DNA of 64,000 bases from Thermoleophilia bacterium (GTDB lineage Bacteria > Actinomycetota > Thermoleophilia > Gaiellales > Gaiellaceae), in contig JAICSH010000001.1 of the NCBI GenBank assembly GCA_025936995.1, positions 1-64,000 on the forward strand, in the 5' to 3' direction. Below the pieces are notes generated by a model. It ran no database searches and was not told where the DNA came from. It worked only from the letters and a program-made list of their open reading frames with translations. Made by a program: the position numbers and the translations under genes. Below are positions 25,500 through 34,218 of this stretch, piece by piece (position 1 is the first letter of the stretch; each line of letters begins with the position of its first letter).

Positions 25500-28061
25500 T
25501 TACTCGTACTGGAGCGCCTGGAGCACGTTGAGCTTGCCGGCACGGCGGGCCGGGAGGATGGCCGCGAGCAGCCCGGCGAGGATCGCCGCGATCACGAAGA
25601 CGACGAGCGTGCCGACCGGGATCGTGAAGGCCGGATACTTGATCGCGCGGCCGACCATGAGCGCGAGCACGACGCCGACCGGGATGCCCAGTGCCGCGCC
25701 GATGAGTGCGGTGACGATGCTCTCGTGCCGGATCATGCGGCGTACCTGCCGCCGTGTCATCCCGATCGCGCGCAGCATGCCGAGCTCACGCGTCCGCTCG
25801 AACACCGTCAGGACGAGCGTGTTCACGATGCCGAAGAGGCTGATCACGATCGAGAGCGAGAGCAGGACGTAGAGGAGGTTCAGGAGGGTGTCGATGCCGG
25901 ACTCCTGGTTCTTCTTGAACTGGCTCGCAGTCGCGATCTTTGCGTCGGGGAAGTTGCCGAGCGCCTTCGTCAGCTTCGCGGTGTTCGCTGCGGTCACCCC
26001 GCCGGCCATGTCCACGAAGGCGTAGAGGTTCTGCGGGTTCTGGTACTCCGCGTCGAACCTCTGCGTCGAGATCGTGACGTCGCCGTACGGCGAGCCGCCC
26101 TTGGGCGGTGCGAAGATCCCGCGGAGGACGAGGTGCAGCCTCTTCCCGGACGGAACCTCGACTGCGACCGGCGAGCCGACCGAGAGGTGGTGTTTCTTCG
26201 CGTAGTCCTTCGACACGAACGCGCCGTCGTTGCGGAGCGCGCCGGGAGTCGCCTGTGAGCCGTCCTGCCATTTGACGACGATGACCTTGGCGATGTCGCC
26301 GGAGACCGCCGTGACGTTGATTCTGTGCCCGAACGCCTTGCCGTCGCCGGCGCGGACCCCCGAGACGACGTTGGCTCCCGGAACGTTCTTCAGGGCAGTC
26401 GCCGACGCGACGGAGATCGGCGAGAAGTTGTCGGTCGCCGTCAGTGCGTAATCGCCTCTGAAGATCGAGTTGACGGCGTCGGAGAAGGTCGTCTTCAGGC
26501 CGGACGCGAGAACCGAGACGAGCGTGACGAGCGCGAGCCCGATCATGAGCGCCGAGGCCGTCGATGCCGTGCGCTGCGGGTTCCGCATGGCGTTGCCGCG
26601 CGCGAGCTCGCCGGCAGCTCCGCCGATCTCGGTCGCCGGCCAGCCGAGCACGCGTGCGAGCGGCGGGACGAGCGTCTTGGCGAGCATCGCAACGCCGAGG
26701 AACACGGCCGCGGCGCCGACGCCGATCGCGAGCAGGCGCTGCGTCGTCGAGAGCCCGCTGACGAAGAGGCCGACGAGCATCAACGCGACCGATCCCCCGA
26801 TCGTGAGCAGTGCCGCCTGGGCGCTGAACCTGGCGAATCGCGACACGGGCAGCACCGCGCCCTCGCGCACGGCGGAGATGGGTGGCACGCGGGTCGCACG
26901 GATCGCCGGCCGCAGCGCGGCCAGCAGCGTCACGAGGATCCCGACGACGAGCGCGACGACGATCGTCCTGGTCTTGAACACGGTTCCCGCCTGCGGCAGG
27001 TTGAGCCCGAAGTGGACAAAGACCGCATTCAGGCCCTTCGCCAGCGCGAGCCCGAGGAAGAGACCGGTGATCGAGGCGACGATCCCGATCACGAGCGCCT
27101 CGAGGAGCACGGAGAGGAGGACCTGGCGCCGGTTCGCGCCGAGGGTGCGCAACGTCGCAAGCTCGCGGGTGCGTTGCGCGATCGTGATTCCGAGCGTGTT
27201 GGCGATCACGAACGTGCCGACGAACAGCGCGACACCGCCGAACGCGAGCAGGAAGTCGTTGATGATCGAGAGGAAGCCGTTCGTGTCCTTCGTCGCCTGC
27301 TTCGCCTGACCCTGCGCGGTCCGCACCTCGGCGGTCGGAGGCAGGAGCGGCTTGATCTCGCTCACGAGCTGCGCCGGGCTCGTGCCGTTCGCGGCTGCGA
27401 TGTCGATCGAGTCGAGCTTTCCCTCCTTGTGGAAGATCCGTTGCGCAGTCGGGAAGTCGAAGATGGCCATCGTCGCGCCCCCCAGCGACGAGACGCCGCC
27501 GATCTTGACGATGCCGGCGATCCGGTACTTCGTCGTCGGGCCGCGCGCGATCACGCCGATCGACTGGCCGACCTCGTAGTGCGCCGTGCTCGCCGTGTGC
27601 TCGTCGATGTCGATCTCGTGCGCGCCGACGGGCCACGCGCCGGATACGAGCGTGAGCGGGTTGAAGCGCTGGTCGCCGCCCGAATGGACGCTGAAGGCGA
27701 GCGCCGGCGCGCCGTGGCCCGAGATCACCTTCCCGTCGCGCCCGACGAGATGCGCGAGATCACCGATCCCCCCGTCGGCGGCGGCCACGCCCGGGAGGTT
27801 GCGCACCTTTCCGAGCAGTGACGCCGAAAACGACGGTGGCAGGTTGTTGCTGTTCGCGTTGTTCCCGAACGCGACCTTGCCGGTGACGACGGCATCCGTC
27901 TTCGCGTAGACGGTGGTGAAGACCGTGCTGAATGCGGCCTTGATCGTGTCGGTGAGGACGTAGGTACCGCTGATCATCGCGACGCCGAGCACGATCGCTA
28001 CGGCGGTCAGCACTGCGCGCAGCTTCCGGCCCGCGAGTCCTTTCAGCGCGACGAGAAACAT
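25500..28061 (-). CDS. ABC transporter permease, MacB/FtsX type with two FtsX domains
   Basis: An 853-residue membrane protein: an N-terminal membrane segment (residues 10-32), a large MacB-type extracytoplasmic domain, a three-segment FtsX core around residues 260-390, another long external domain, and a final FtsX core with GIVNTLVLTVFERTRELGML and RAIGMTRRQVRRMI. Such permeases export lipoproteins, peptides or drugs, or act by mechanotransmission; the cargo is unknown here. The start ATG at 28061 shares one base with the stop of the ATPase gene, so the two proteins are made together. Four more membrane segments near the middle separate the halves. Confidence 0.92.
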   Translation of the reverse strand: MFLVALKGLAGRKLRAVLTAVAIVLGVAMISGTYVLTDTIKAAFSTVFTTVYAKTDAVVTGKVAFGNNANSNNLPPSFSASLLGKVRNLPGVAAADGGIGDLAHLVGRDGKVISGHGAPALAFSVHSGGDQRFNPLTLVSGAWPVGAHEIDIDEHTASTAHYEVGQSIGVIARGPTTKYRIAGIVKIGGVSSLGGATMAIFDFPTAQRIFHKEGKLDSIDIAAANGTSPAQLVSEIKPLLPPTAEVRTAQGQAKQATKDTNGFLSIINDFLLAFGGVALFVGTFVIANTLGITIAQRTRELATLRTLGANRRQVLLSVLLEALVIGIVASITGLFLGLALAKGLNAVFVHFGLNLPQAGTVFKTRTIVVALVVGILVTLLAALRPAIRATRVPPISAVREGAVLPVSRFARFSAQAALLTIGGSVALMLVGLFVSGLSTTQRLLAIGVGAAAVFLGVAMLAKTLVPPLARVLGWPATEIGGAAGELARGNAMRNPQRTASTASALMIGLALVTLVSVLASGLKTTFSDAVNSIFRGDYALTATDNFSPISVASATALKNVPGANVVSGVRAGDGKAFGHRINVTAVSGDIAKVIVVKWQDGSQATPGALRNDGAFVSKDYAKKHHLSVGSPVAVEVPSGKRLHLVLRGIFAPPKGGSPYGDVTISTQRFDAEYQNPQNLYAFVDMAGGVTAANTAKLTKALGNFPDAKIATASQFKKNQESGIDTLLNLLYVLLSLSIVISLFGIVNTLVLTVFERTRELGMLRAIGMTRRQVRRMIRHESIVTALIGAALGIPVGVVLALMVGRAIKYPAFTIPVGTLVVFVIAAILAGLLAAILPARRAGKLNVLQALQYE

Positions 28062-28828
28062 CAGCGCAGGCTGCTCATGACGGCGAGCACGTCCGCCGCG
28101 GTGCTTCCCTCGTGGAGCTCCTGGACGATCTCGCCGTCGGCGAGGAAGAGGATCCTGTCGGCGGTCGAGGCGGCGCGAGGCTCGTGCGTGACCATGACCG
28201 TCGTCTGGCCGTAGGTGTCGACCGAGTCGCGGATCAGGTCGAGGATCTCGCCGCCCGTCTTCGAGTCGAGATTGCCGGTCGGCTCGTCGGCGAAGAGGAT
28301 CGTCGGCTTCGAGACGAGCGAGCGCGCGATCGCGACGCGCTGCTGCTCGCCGCCCGAGAGCTCCGCCGGCCGGTGGTCGCGGCGCTTGTCGAGGCCCATC
28401 TTTCCGAGCAGCTCGTCGAGCCACGCCTTGTCGGGCTTCTCGCCGGCGATCGACAGCGGGAGGAGGACGTTCTCCTCGGCGTCGAGCATCGGCAGGAGGT
28501 TGAAGAACTGGAAGACGAAGCCGATGTGCTTGCGCCGGAGACGGGTCAGGTGCGAGTCGTCGAGCTCCGTGATCTCCGTGCCGGCGATCTTCACCGTCCC
28601 GGAGGTCGGCTTGTCGAGGCCCGCGAGGATGTGCATCAGCGTCGACTTGCCGGATCCGGACGGGCCCATGACGGCGACGAGCTCGCCGGAGCGGACGTCG
28701 ATGTCGACGCCGCGCAGCGCCTCGACGGCGGTCGACCCCTCGCCGTAGCGGCGCACGAGATCGCGCGCCTCGACCGCGGCGTTCGCGGGCACGGCGACGC
28801 CGTCCTTCGACTCCTCCCTCACGGCCAC
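28061..28828 (-). CDS. ABC transporter ATP-binding protein, LolD/MacB type
   Basis: A 255-residue ATPase that powers the adjacent permease. Walker A is GPSGSGKST (near residue 56), the Q loop lies in [13 protein letters not shown], the signature is [15 protein letters not shown] and Walker B is [12 protein letters not shown], followed by [26 protein letters not shown] is characteristic of the MacB/LolD group. GTG at 28828 is preceded at 6 bases by TACCTT, a probable leaderless -10. There is no outer-membrane partner gene nearby, consistent with a Gram-positive efflux system. Confidence 0.95.
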   Translation of the reverse strand: MAVREESKDGVAVPANAAVEARDLVRRYGEGSTAVEALRGVDIDVRSGELVAVMGPSGSGKSTLMHILAGLDKPTSGTVKIAGTEITELDDSHLTRLRRKHIGFVFQFFNLLPMLDAEENVLLPLSIAGEKPDKAWLDELLGKMGLDKRRDHRPAELSGGEQQRVAIARSLVSKPTILFADEPTGNLDSKTGGEILDLIRDSVDTYGQTTVMVTHEPRAASTADRILFLADGEIVQELHEGSTAADVLAVMSSLR

Positions 28829-28834
28829 GCCCCC

Positions 28835-28840
28835 AAGGTA
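28835..28840 (-). promoter_or_regulatory. Leaderless -10 element of the ABC transporter operon
   Basis: TACCTT on the minus strand lies 6 bases before the GTG start of the ATPase gene. The intervening bases are GGGGGC, which is not a ribosome site at usable spacing. Confidence 0.45.
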
Positions 28841-28903
28841 GTCGAAGTCCCGCCCGGCCGTAAGGGAGCTAGCCGAACCGTCACAGGGCGGCCGGCCGCA
28901 CCC

Positions 28904-29956
28904 TCAGCGGCCACCCCCGAGGAGGAACCCGAGGACGGCCGCCGCGTAGGCAGCAACGAGGAACCAGCCCCCTTTCCGCCTCGATCGCCCGTCCCACACG
29001 GTGGCCGCGACCACCACCGTGGCGCCTGCCATCGCCACGAGCTCGGTCCAGCGGAACGAGAGCGCGAGGCGGTGCGAGAAGAGGAGCGAGAGAAGTGTCA
29101 CGACCGGGATGACGAGCAGCGCGACCTGCGCGCTCGACGAGATCGCGATCTCGGTCGCAAGCCGCATCTTCCCGCCGCGGGCGATGAGGATCGCGCCGCC
29201 GTGCTCGGCCGCGTTGCCGACGATCGCCACGATCACGACGGCGATGAAGAACTCGCTGAGCCCGACCGCAGCGGCGAAGGCGTGCAGCGAGTGGACGAGG
29301 ATCTCGCTCACCCACGCCGTCGCTCCGGTCGCCACCGCAAGGGCGCCGAGCGCGACCGACAGCGACCAGGTTCCCTCTCCCGGCTCCGCCCGCTCGCGCT
29401 CGCGCTCGCTCTCGCGGTGGCGGCGCAGGTTGCGGCCGATGACGGCGAGGTAGAGCAGCAGCAGCACGATCGCGATCGGGATCGAGGCGACGACCACGGT
29501 GTGCCGCTCGGGTGAGCCCGTGTAGCCGAGCGCCACCGGAATCACGAGGGCGACGACCGCGGCGCCGACGAGCCCGAGCTGCGAGAGCAAGGAGCGGCGG
29601 TCGATCCGTGCTCCGTCCGGGCCTGCAACCTGCGTGACGCCGTAGACGAGCAGCAGGTTCGAGATGACGCTTCCCGAGAGCGAGCCGCGCACGACGACGG
29701 GCAGGTTGGCGCCGATCGCGAACAGCGCAACGATCAGCTCCGGCGCGTTCCCGAAGCTCGCGTTGAGGAATCCGCCGATGCCCGGGCCGGTGTGCTCCGC
29801 AGCGTGCTCGGTCGCCTCGCCGATCAACCAGGCGAGGGGGATGAGGGACGCTGCGGCGAGCACGAAGAGCGCGACGTCGCCCGCGCCGGTGAGCTTGTCC
29901 ACCACGATCGTCGCGGGCGCGAGGACAAGCGACGCCCAAAGCAGGTTCCGGACCAC
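28904..29956 (-). CDS. Calcium/cation antiporter (CaCA family, CAX type)
   Basis: Polytopic membrane protein of 350 residues with about 11 segments. The two internally repeated alpha motifs are FLNASFGNAPELIVALFAIG in the first half and FFIAVVIVAIVGNAAEHGGA in the second, each with the conserved Glu that binds cation, so it should exchange Ca2+ (or another cation) for protons. A short acidic/basic loop rich in Glu and Arg separates the halves. The GTG start has TAGGCT (29968-29963) 6 bases upstream, again a leaderless layout. Confidence 0.92.
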   Translation of the reverse strand: MVRNLLWASLVLAPATIVVDKLTGAGDVALFVLAAASLIPLAWLIGEATEHAAEHTGPGIGGFLNASFGNAPELIVALFAIGANLPVVVRGSLSGSVISNLLLVYGVTQVAGPDGARIDRRSLLSQLGLVGAAVVALVIPVALGYTGSPERHTVVVASIPIAIVLLLLYLAVIGRNLRRHRESERERERAEPGEGTWSLSVALGALAVATGATAWVSEILVHSLHAFAAAVGLSEFFIAVVIVAIVGNAAEHGGAILIARGGKMRLATEIAISSSAQVALLVIPVVTLLSLLFSHRLALSFRWTELVAMAGATVVVAATVWDGRSRRKGGWFLVAAYAAAVLGFLLGGGR

Positions 29957-29962
29957 CGACCA

Positions 29963-29968
29963 AGCCTA
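29963..29968 (-). promoter_or_regulatory. Leaderless -10 element of the CAX gene
   Basis: TAGGCT on the minus strand is 6 bases from the GTG at 29956. The 115 bases from here to the next gene on the plus strand hold no coding sequence that I can see. Confidence 0.45.
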
Positions 29969-30083
29969 AAGAGCCGCCGAGCGGGCATGAGGGCGGGGTG
30001 CACGCGCGGCGTTCGGCTCAGCGACCTAGCTCGATTGCGCTGTCCTGTCAAGTCTTGCGCAGCCCTCCATCCGCTCGGACAAT

Positions 30084-30497
30084 GTGACCGTGAGCTCCGA
30101 GCAACCTGTCGCGACACTCCCGCTCCACCCGCAGGACGAGGCGGAGTGCAGGCGCTGCGACGTCCATTGCGAGAAGGTCGTCCACCCGGCGTCGTGCCTC
30201 GAGCGGTCGTGTCCGTTCGTCTATGCGTACGACGAGCACGGGCACACGTACATGGGCTGCCTGCAGAAGGTGTTCGAGGCGGAGATCGACGTCGAGATGC
30301 TCCGCGCCGCCGAGCGGACGCGCGAGGGCTTCGGCGCCGTGCGCGCGCTGCGGCGGCCGCTGCCGATGTGCCACGCCGCGGTGCAGTCGACGTTCTCGCA
30401 GCGAAAGAGCGAGCTCGGATGTGTCAATCCGGAGTTCGGCGAGCTGCCGGCAGGGTCGCCGACGTTCCGCGTGTTCGCGCGGGTCGCGGACCTCTAG
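30084..30497 (+). CDS. Small cysteine-rich protein, unknown function
   Basis: A soluble 135-137 residue protein with about eight cysteines: ECRRCDVHC near residue 20, SCLERSCPF near 37, then GC, MC and GC further on. The spacing suggests metal or cluster binding, but no family is recognised. The motif C-x3-SCPF recurs in the small protein at 50457-50729. The start is GTG 30084 or, better, GTG 30090, since GACAAT ends 6 bases before it. The last 74 bases overlap the end of the converging MFS gene, an unusually long tail-to-tail overlap. Codon use (GC-rich third positions) supports it as a real gene. Confidence 0.75.
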   Translation: MTVSSEQPVATLPLHPQDEAECRRCDVHCEKVVHPASCLERSCPFVYAYDEHGHTYMGCLQKVFEAEIDVEMLRAAERTREGFGAVRALRRPLPMCHAAVQSTFSQRKSELGCVNPEFGELPAGSPTFRVFARVADL

Positions 30498-31656
30498 CCG
30501 TCTCGCTCAGCGGCCGCAGGACGAGGACCCCGAGCGCGGGGCCGAGCGCGGCGAGGACGAACGCGAGCCGCCAGCTGTGCTCCGCGACGGCGGCGACGGC
30601 AGGCGGCGCGCCGGCGACCACGACGCCGAGCAGCGTCTGCTGGAAGCCGAGGGCTGCGCCGGTGCGTGCTGGGCCGGCCGTCTCCGCTGCCGCGGCGTAG
30701 GCGAGCCCGTTCCACGCCATGCTGAGCAAGCCGGCGACGAGGAACAGCGGGACGAGTACGCCGAGGGGTGCGTTGGTGGCGGCCGCGATGCCGGCCGTGA
30801 AGAGAGCGAGCGCGACGCCGATCGTCCGCAACGGCTTGAGGCGGCTCCCGAGCCGGTCGGAGATCCTCCCGGAGGAGACGCGGGCGACGATGGCGAGGAC
30901 GTTGATCGCCGCGAGCAGGCCCGCCGCGGCGTGGGTCGAGACGCCGCGATGCTCGTGGAGGAAGAGGACCACGAATCCCGTGATGCCGATCTGCGCCGTG
31001 AGGTAGAGACCGGTGCCGGTGCCGAGGAGCCACATCCGCGGGTCGCGCACCGGGCCAGAGACGTCGCCGAGCTCGACCTCGGCCTCGGGGTCGGCACTGC
31101 CGCGGATGAAGACCGCAGCGACGACGGCTCCCGTCGCGCACGCGCCGGCGAGGAACAGGAAGGCGAGGCGGGTGCCGCCCGAGGAAGCGAGGACCGGCAG
31201 GAGCGACGCTCCGACGGCTCCGCCGATCGGGATCGCCGTCTGCCTGATCCCGAGCGCCAGCCCGAGTTCGCTGCGCGGGAACCACGCCATGACCGCGCGT
31301 CCGCTTGCGGCGTTCACGCTCGCTCCGAGCGCTCCCACGGCGACGAGGACTCCGGTGACGCCGGCGAAGGTGTGTGTTGTGGAGGCGGCAACGAGCCCCC
31401 CGGCAGCCGCGGTGAGACCTGCCGCGATCACCCAGCGCTCGTCGACGCGGTCGGCGACGAGGCCCCACGGCAGCAGCGTGAAGAGCATTCCGATCCCGAT
31501 CGCGGCGAGCACGACTCCCGTCTCGCCGAGCGTCAGGCCGTAGTGTGACTTGAGGGCGGGCCCGAGGGCGGGGAGCCCGACCGAGGAGGCGGAGAAGCTC
31601 GCCTGCGCAAGAGTTCCGGCAGCGAGCACGATCCACCGATACCGCATGCCGGACAC
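30424..31656 (-). CDS. MFS transporter
   Basis: About 410 residues with 12 hydrophobic segments. The motif between segments 2 and 3 is PWGLVADRVDERWVIAAG, and the halves are joined by an acidic loop (DPEAEVELGD). Substrate unknown. ATG at 31647 begins the first membrane segment, but GTG at 31656 has TACGTT (31668-31663) exactly 6 bases upstream, so I prefer it. The C-terminal tail is Arg/Pro-rich and overlaps the cysteine-rich gene on the other strand. Confidence 0.88.
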   Translation of the reverse strand: MSGMRYRWIVLAAGTLAQASFSASSVGLPALGPALKSHYGLTLGETGVVLAAIGIGMLFTLLPWGLVADRVDERWVIAAGLTAAAGGLVAASTTHTFAGVTGVLVAVGALGASVNAASGRAVMAWFPRSELGLALGIRQTAIPIGGAVGASLLPVLASSGGTRLAFLFLAGACATGAVVAAVFIRGSADPEAEVELGDVSGPVRDPRMWLLGTGTGLYLTAQIGITGFVVLFLHEHRGVSTHAAAGLLAAINVLAIVARVSSGRISDRLGSRLKPLRTIGVALALFTAGIAAATNAPLGVLVPLFLVAGLLSMAWNGLAYAAAAETAGPARTGAALGFQQTLLGVVVAGAPPAVAAVAEHSWRLAFVLAALGPALGVLVLRPLSETARGPRPARTRGTSATLPAARRTPD

Positions 31657-31700
31657 GTCCCGAACGTACACGTCTCGGTGCCGGGCACCAGGACATGTCC
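31651..31700. repeat. Palindromic direct repeats upstream of the MFS gene
   Basis: GGACACGTCCCG (31651-31662) recurs with one change as GGACATGTCCCG (31691-31702), 40 bases apart; the second contains the perfect 10-base palindrome GGACATGTCC. GGTGCCGGGCACC between them (31678-31690) is another inverted repeat. The region is upstream of, and partly inside, the start of the MFS gene. It could be an operator or a copy of an interspersed intergenic repeat. Confidence 0.45.
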
Positions 31701-31805
31701 CGTAGGGCGAGGTGCGACTCGACCCGCCCGCGGCGGTGCGAGCTGCGGCGGAGCAGTGCTCTTTCGGGCCGTGGCCGTCTGCCTGGCACCGGGCCATGCC
31801 TCGAA

Positions 31806-31840
31806 CGGCCACGTCCGGAACCTGGTTCCGGACGTGGCCG
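31806..31840. terminator. Perfect 16-base-pair stem-loop after nfo
   Basis: The arm 31806-31821 (CGGCCACGTCCGGAAC) is exactly complementary to 31825-31840, with a three-base CTG loop. It lies 6 bases beyond the stop codon of nfo on the minus strand, the position of a terminator, though no T run follows. Together with the palindromes at 31651-31700 it fills the 190-base gap between nfo and the MFS gene, which has no coding sequence. Confidence 0.6.
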
Positions 31841-31846
31841 GAGGGG

Positions 31847-32698
31847 TCAGCTCAGCCAGCGGACGTGCAGGTCCTTCGTCTTTTGGATCTCGTTCGCGTC
31901 CGGGCCGCGGTTTTCCGGGCCGGCGGTCTCGAGGACGGCCGGCAGGCCCTGCAGGCGCGGGTTCGCGAGGAACACTCCGAGCCGCTCGCCGAGCTCGCCC
32001 TCGAGGATGTTCGCGTGCCGGTCACGGTTCGACGCGAACGGCGCCGCAGCGTCGTTGACGTGCAGCGCCCGCAGCCGCTCGAGGCCGATCGCGGAGTCGA
32101 GCTCGTCGAGGCACACGTCGAGCGCGGCCGGATCGGTCACGTCCACGCCTGACACCCAGAGGTGGCAGGAGTCGAGACAGATGCCCAGGCGCGGATGCCC
32201 GCCCAGCCGCTCCCAGATCGTCGCGAGCTCCTCGATCGAGCGGCCGATCGTGCCGCCCGCCCCCGCGGAGTTCTCCATCAGGAGCCACGTCTCGTCGGTG
32301 CAGAGCTCGAGCACCTGCTCGAGCGCCGGCACCACGTGCTCGAGCCCGGCCTCGAACCCGCTCCCGAGATGCGAGCCCACGTGGAAGACGACGCCGTCGG
32401 CGCCGATCCCGCGCGCCACCTCGGTCGTGTTCCGCAGCGACGCGACCGAGCGCTCGTAGAGCATGGGATCAGGCGTCGCGAAGTTGCAGAGGTAGACCGC
32501 ATGGCACAGGACGCCGTCGATCCCCGCCTCCACGCGCTTCTCGCGGAAGCGGGCGAAGCTCGCGGGATCGTGGTTCGTCGGCCGCCACGCGCGCGGGCTC
32601 TGCGTGAAGACCTGCACCGACTCGGCGCCGATCTCCACGGCGCGGTCGATCGCCTTGTCGATCCCGCCCGAGGAGGAGACGTGCGCGCCGATCTGCAT
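31847..32698 (-). CDS. nfo: Deoxyribonuclease IV (apurinic/apyrimidinic endonuclease Nfo)
   Basis: Zinc-dependent TIM-barrel endonuclease of 283 residues acting in base-excision repair. Metal-ligand segments in order: IGAHVSSSGGIDKA, FHVGSHLGSG, LLMENSAGAGG, GICLDSCHLWVSG, and HVNDAAAPFASNRDRHANILEGELG (quoted as HVNDAAAPFASNRDRH). These match the nine-ligand trinuclear zinc site. It diverges from gltX with only 19 bases between the two ATGs. A TAGCGT box 8 bases upstream suggests a leaderless message. Confidence 0.95.
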   Translation of the reverse strand: MQIGAHVSSSGGIDKAIDRAVEIGAESVQVFTQSPRAWRPTNHDPASFARFREKRVEAGIDGVLCHAVYLCNFATPDPMLYERSVASLRNTTEVARGIGADGVVFHVGSHLGSGFEAGLEHVVPALEQVLELCTDETWLLMENSAGAGGTIGRSIEELATIWERLGGHPRLGICLDSCHLWVSGVDVTDPAALDVCLDELDSAIGLERLRALHVNDAAAPFASNRDRHANILEGELGERLGVFLANPRLQGLPAVLETAGPENRGPDANEIQKTKDLHVRWLS

Positions 32699-32705
32699 CG
32701 CTGCC

Positions 32706-32712
32706 TACGCTA
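32706..32712. promoter_or_regulatory. Shared bidirectional -10 for nfo and gltX
   Basis: The seven bases TACGCTA read TACGCT on the plus strand, 6 bases before the gltX ATG, and TAGCGT on the minus strand, 8 bases before the nfo ATG. One near-palindromic element can therefore serve both start sites. Neither gene has a ribosome-binding site. Confidence 0.55.
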
Positions 32713-32717
32713 TCCGC

Positions 32718-33980
32718 ATGCCGGTCCGCGTCCGCATCGCCCCGAGCCCCACCGGGTTCCTCCACATCGGCACCGCCCGTACCGCGCTCTTCAACTGGCT
32801 CTACGCGCGCCACGAGGGCGGCGAGTTCCGGCTCCGGATCGAGAACACCGACACGTCCCGCGAGGTCGCCGAGGCCGTCGACCAGATCCAGGAGTCGCTC
32901 CGCTGGCTCGGCCTCGACTGGGACGGGCCGCACACCTTCCAGCTCGACCGGATGGACGACTGCCGGCGCCTCGCCGAGCAGCTCCTGGCCGAGGGGAAGG
33001 CGTACGAGGACGACGGCGCGATCCGCTTCCGCATGCCGGACGAGGGAGTCACGGCCTGGGAGGACGTCGTCCGGGGCCGCATCGAGTACCCGAACGACAA
33101 GCTCCATGACATCGTGCTCGCCCGTTCCGACGGGCGCCCGACCTACAACTTCGCGTCGCCGATGGAGGATGTCTGGGACGGGATCACGCATGTGATCCGC
33201 GGCGACGACCACATCCCGAACACGCCGGCGCAGATCAACATCGTCCGCGCGGTCGGCGCCGAGGTCCCGGTCTACGCGCACGTTCCGATGATCTTCGGGA
33301 TGGACGGGAAGAAGCTCTCGAAGCGCCACGGCGCGCAGGCGGTCGAGGAGTTCCGCGATGCGGGCTACCTGCCCGAGACGATGCTCAACTTCCTCGCTCT
33401 GCTCGGTTGGGCGCCCGACGGCGAGACGACGATCATGGGCCGCGACGAGCTCGTGTCGCGGTTCGACCTGACGCGCGTCAGCTCGAGCCCGTCCCCGTTC
33501 GACTACCAGAAGCGCGCCTGGATGAAAGGCGGCTACATACGCGAGCTGACGTCGGAGGAGTTCGCGCACCGGCTCGTCCTCTGGCTCGGCGAGCACGGGT
33601 ACGACTGGGACGCCGAGCTGGTGTCGCGCGCCGCGCCGCTCGTCCAGGAGAAGATCGCGCGGCTCGCCGAGTTCCCCGGCTTCGCAGGCTTTTTCTTCCA
33701 CGAGGTCGAGCCCGATGCGGCCGACCTCGACGGTGGAGGCCCGATGCTCGCGGCAGCCGACGACGCGCTCGCCGGGCTCCAGCCGTTCGAGGCTGCCGAG
33801 ATCGAGACGGCGCTGCGTGCGACGGCCGACCGACTCGAGCTGAAGCCGCGGCAGGCGTTCCAGCCGATCCGTGTCGCGGTCACCGGCTCGAAGATCTCTC
33901 CGGGCCTGTTCGAGAGCATCGAGCTGCTCGGCCGCGAGAAGACGCTCAGCCGCCTGCGCGCGGCAGTCGACGCGATGTGA
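32718..33980 (+). CDS. gltX: Glutamyl-tRNA synthetase
   Basis: Class I aminoacyl-tRNA synthetase of 420 residues that charges tRNA-Glu (and possibly tRNA-Gln for later amidation). The HIGH-type motif is PTGFLHIGTARTALFNWLY and the KMSKS-type motif is KKLSKRHGA; GDDHIPNTPAQINI and PTYNFASPMEDV are also family segments. At 420 residues it is shorter than the usual 460-490, with a reduced anticodon-binding domain ending in SRLRAAVDAM. ATG 32718 directly starts the MPVRVRIAPSPTG strand. Confidence 0.93.
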   Translation: MPVRVRIAPSPTGFLHIGTARTALFNWLYARHEGGEFRLRIENTDTSREVAEAVDQIQESLRWLGLDWDGPHTFQLDRMDDCRRLAEQLLAEGKAYEDDGAIRFRMPDEGVTAWEDVVRGRIEYPNDKLHDIVLARSDGRPTYNFASPMEDVWDGITHVIRGDDHIPNTPAQINIVRAVGAEVPVYAHVPMIFGMDGKKLSKRHGAQAVEEFRDAGYLPETMLNFLALLGWAPDGETTIMGRDELVSRFDLTRVSSSPSPFDYQKRAWMKGGYIRELTSEEFAHRLVLWLGEHGYDWDAELVSRAAPLVQEKIARLAEFPGFAGFFFHEVEPDAADLDGGGPMLAAADDALAGLQPFEAAEIETALRATADRLELKPRQAFQPIRVAVTGSKISPGLFESIELLGREKTLSRLRAAVDAM

Positions 33981-34075
33981 TCGCGGATACGGGCAGCGGC
34001 TTCGGCCGCGCGAGAGGATCTAGCGCGCGCTGGAACAAGCGCCAGGCCCGGCGCCGGAAGCGCTGGGTCGGCTGA
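33977..34075 (+). CDS. Candidate 32-residue basic peptide coupled to gltX
   Basis: GTG at 33977 overlaps the gltX stop codon as GTGA, the same coupling used throughout the window, and opens a 32-codon frame ending in NKRQARRRKRWVG. Nearly half the residues are Arg or Lys in the second half, like small ribosomal or RNA-binding proteins. No family is recognised and the short length means it could be chance. The following 143 bases (34076-34218) hold no gene; a CCACT-TCAG-AGTGG hairpin lies there. Confidence 0.35.
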   Translation: MIADTGSGFGRARGSSARWNKRQARRRKRWVG

Positions 34076-34204
34076 GGTAGGCCGGCGAGATCGGCGCTCT
34101 GGACGCCGCGCCCGCCGCGACCGGGCTGCGGAAAGTCCTGTGCCACTTCAGAGTGGTAAACGGGCGCCGCGGAGCCGCGGGTACGGACAGACCCTCGTCC
34201 CCGT

Positions 34205-34210
34205 TAGACT
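34205..34210 (+). promoter_or_regulatory. Leaderless -10 element of the receiver/peptidase pair
   Basis: TAGACT lies 8 bases before ATG 34219 of the receiver gene. No ribosome site is found, so this fits the leaderless pattern and defines the start of the two-gene unit. Confidence 0.5.
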
Positions 34211-34218
34211 CGGCCGCG

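Noticed and set aside
34110-34165. Resemblance of GGAAAGTCCTGTGCCAC to conserved RNase P RNA words
   Set aside because: The matching words are short, the rest of the RNase P core is missing and only about 240 bases are available.
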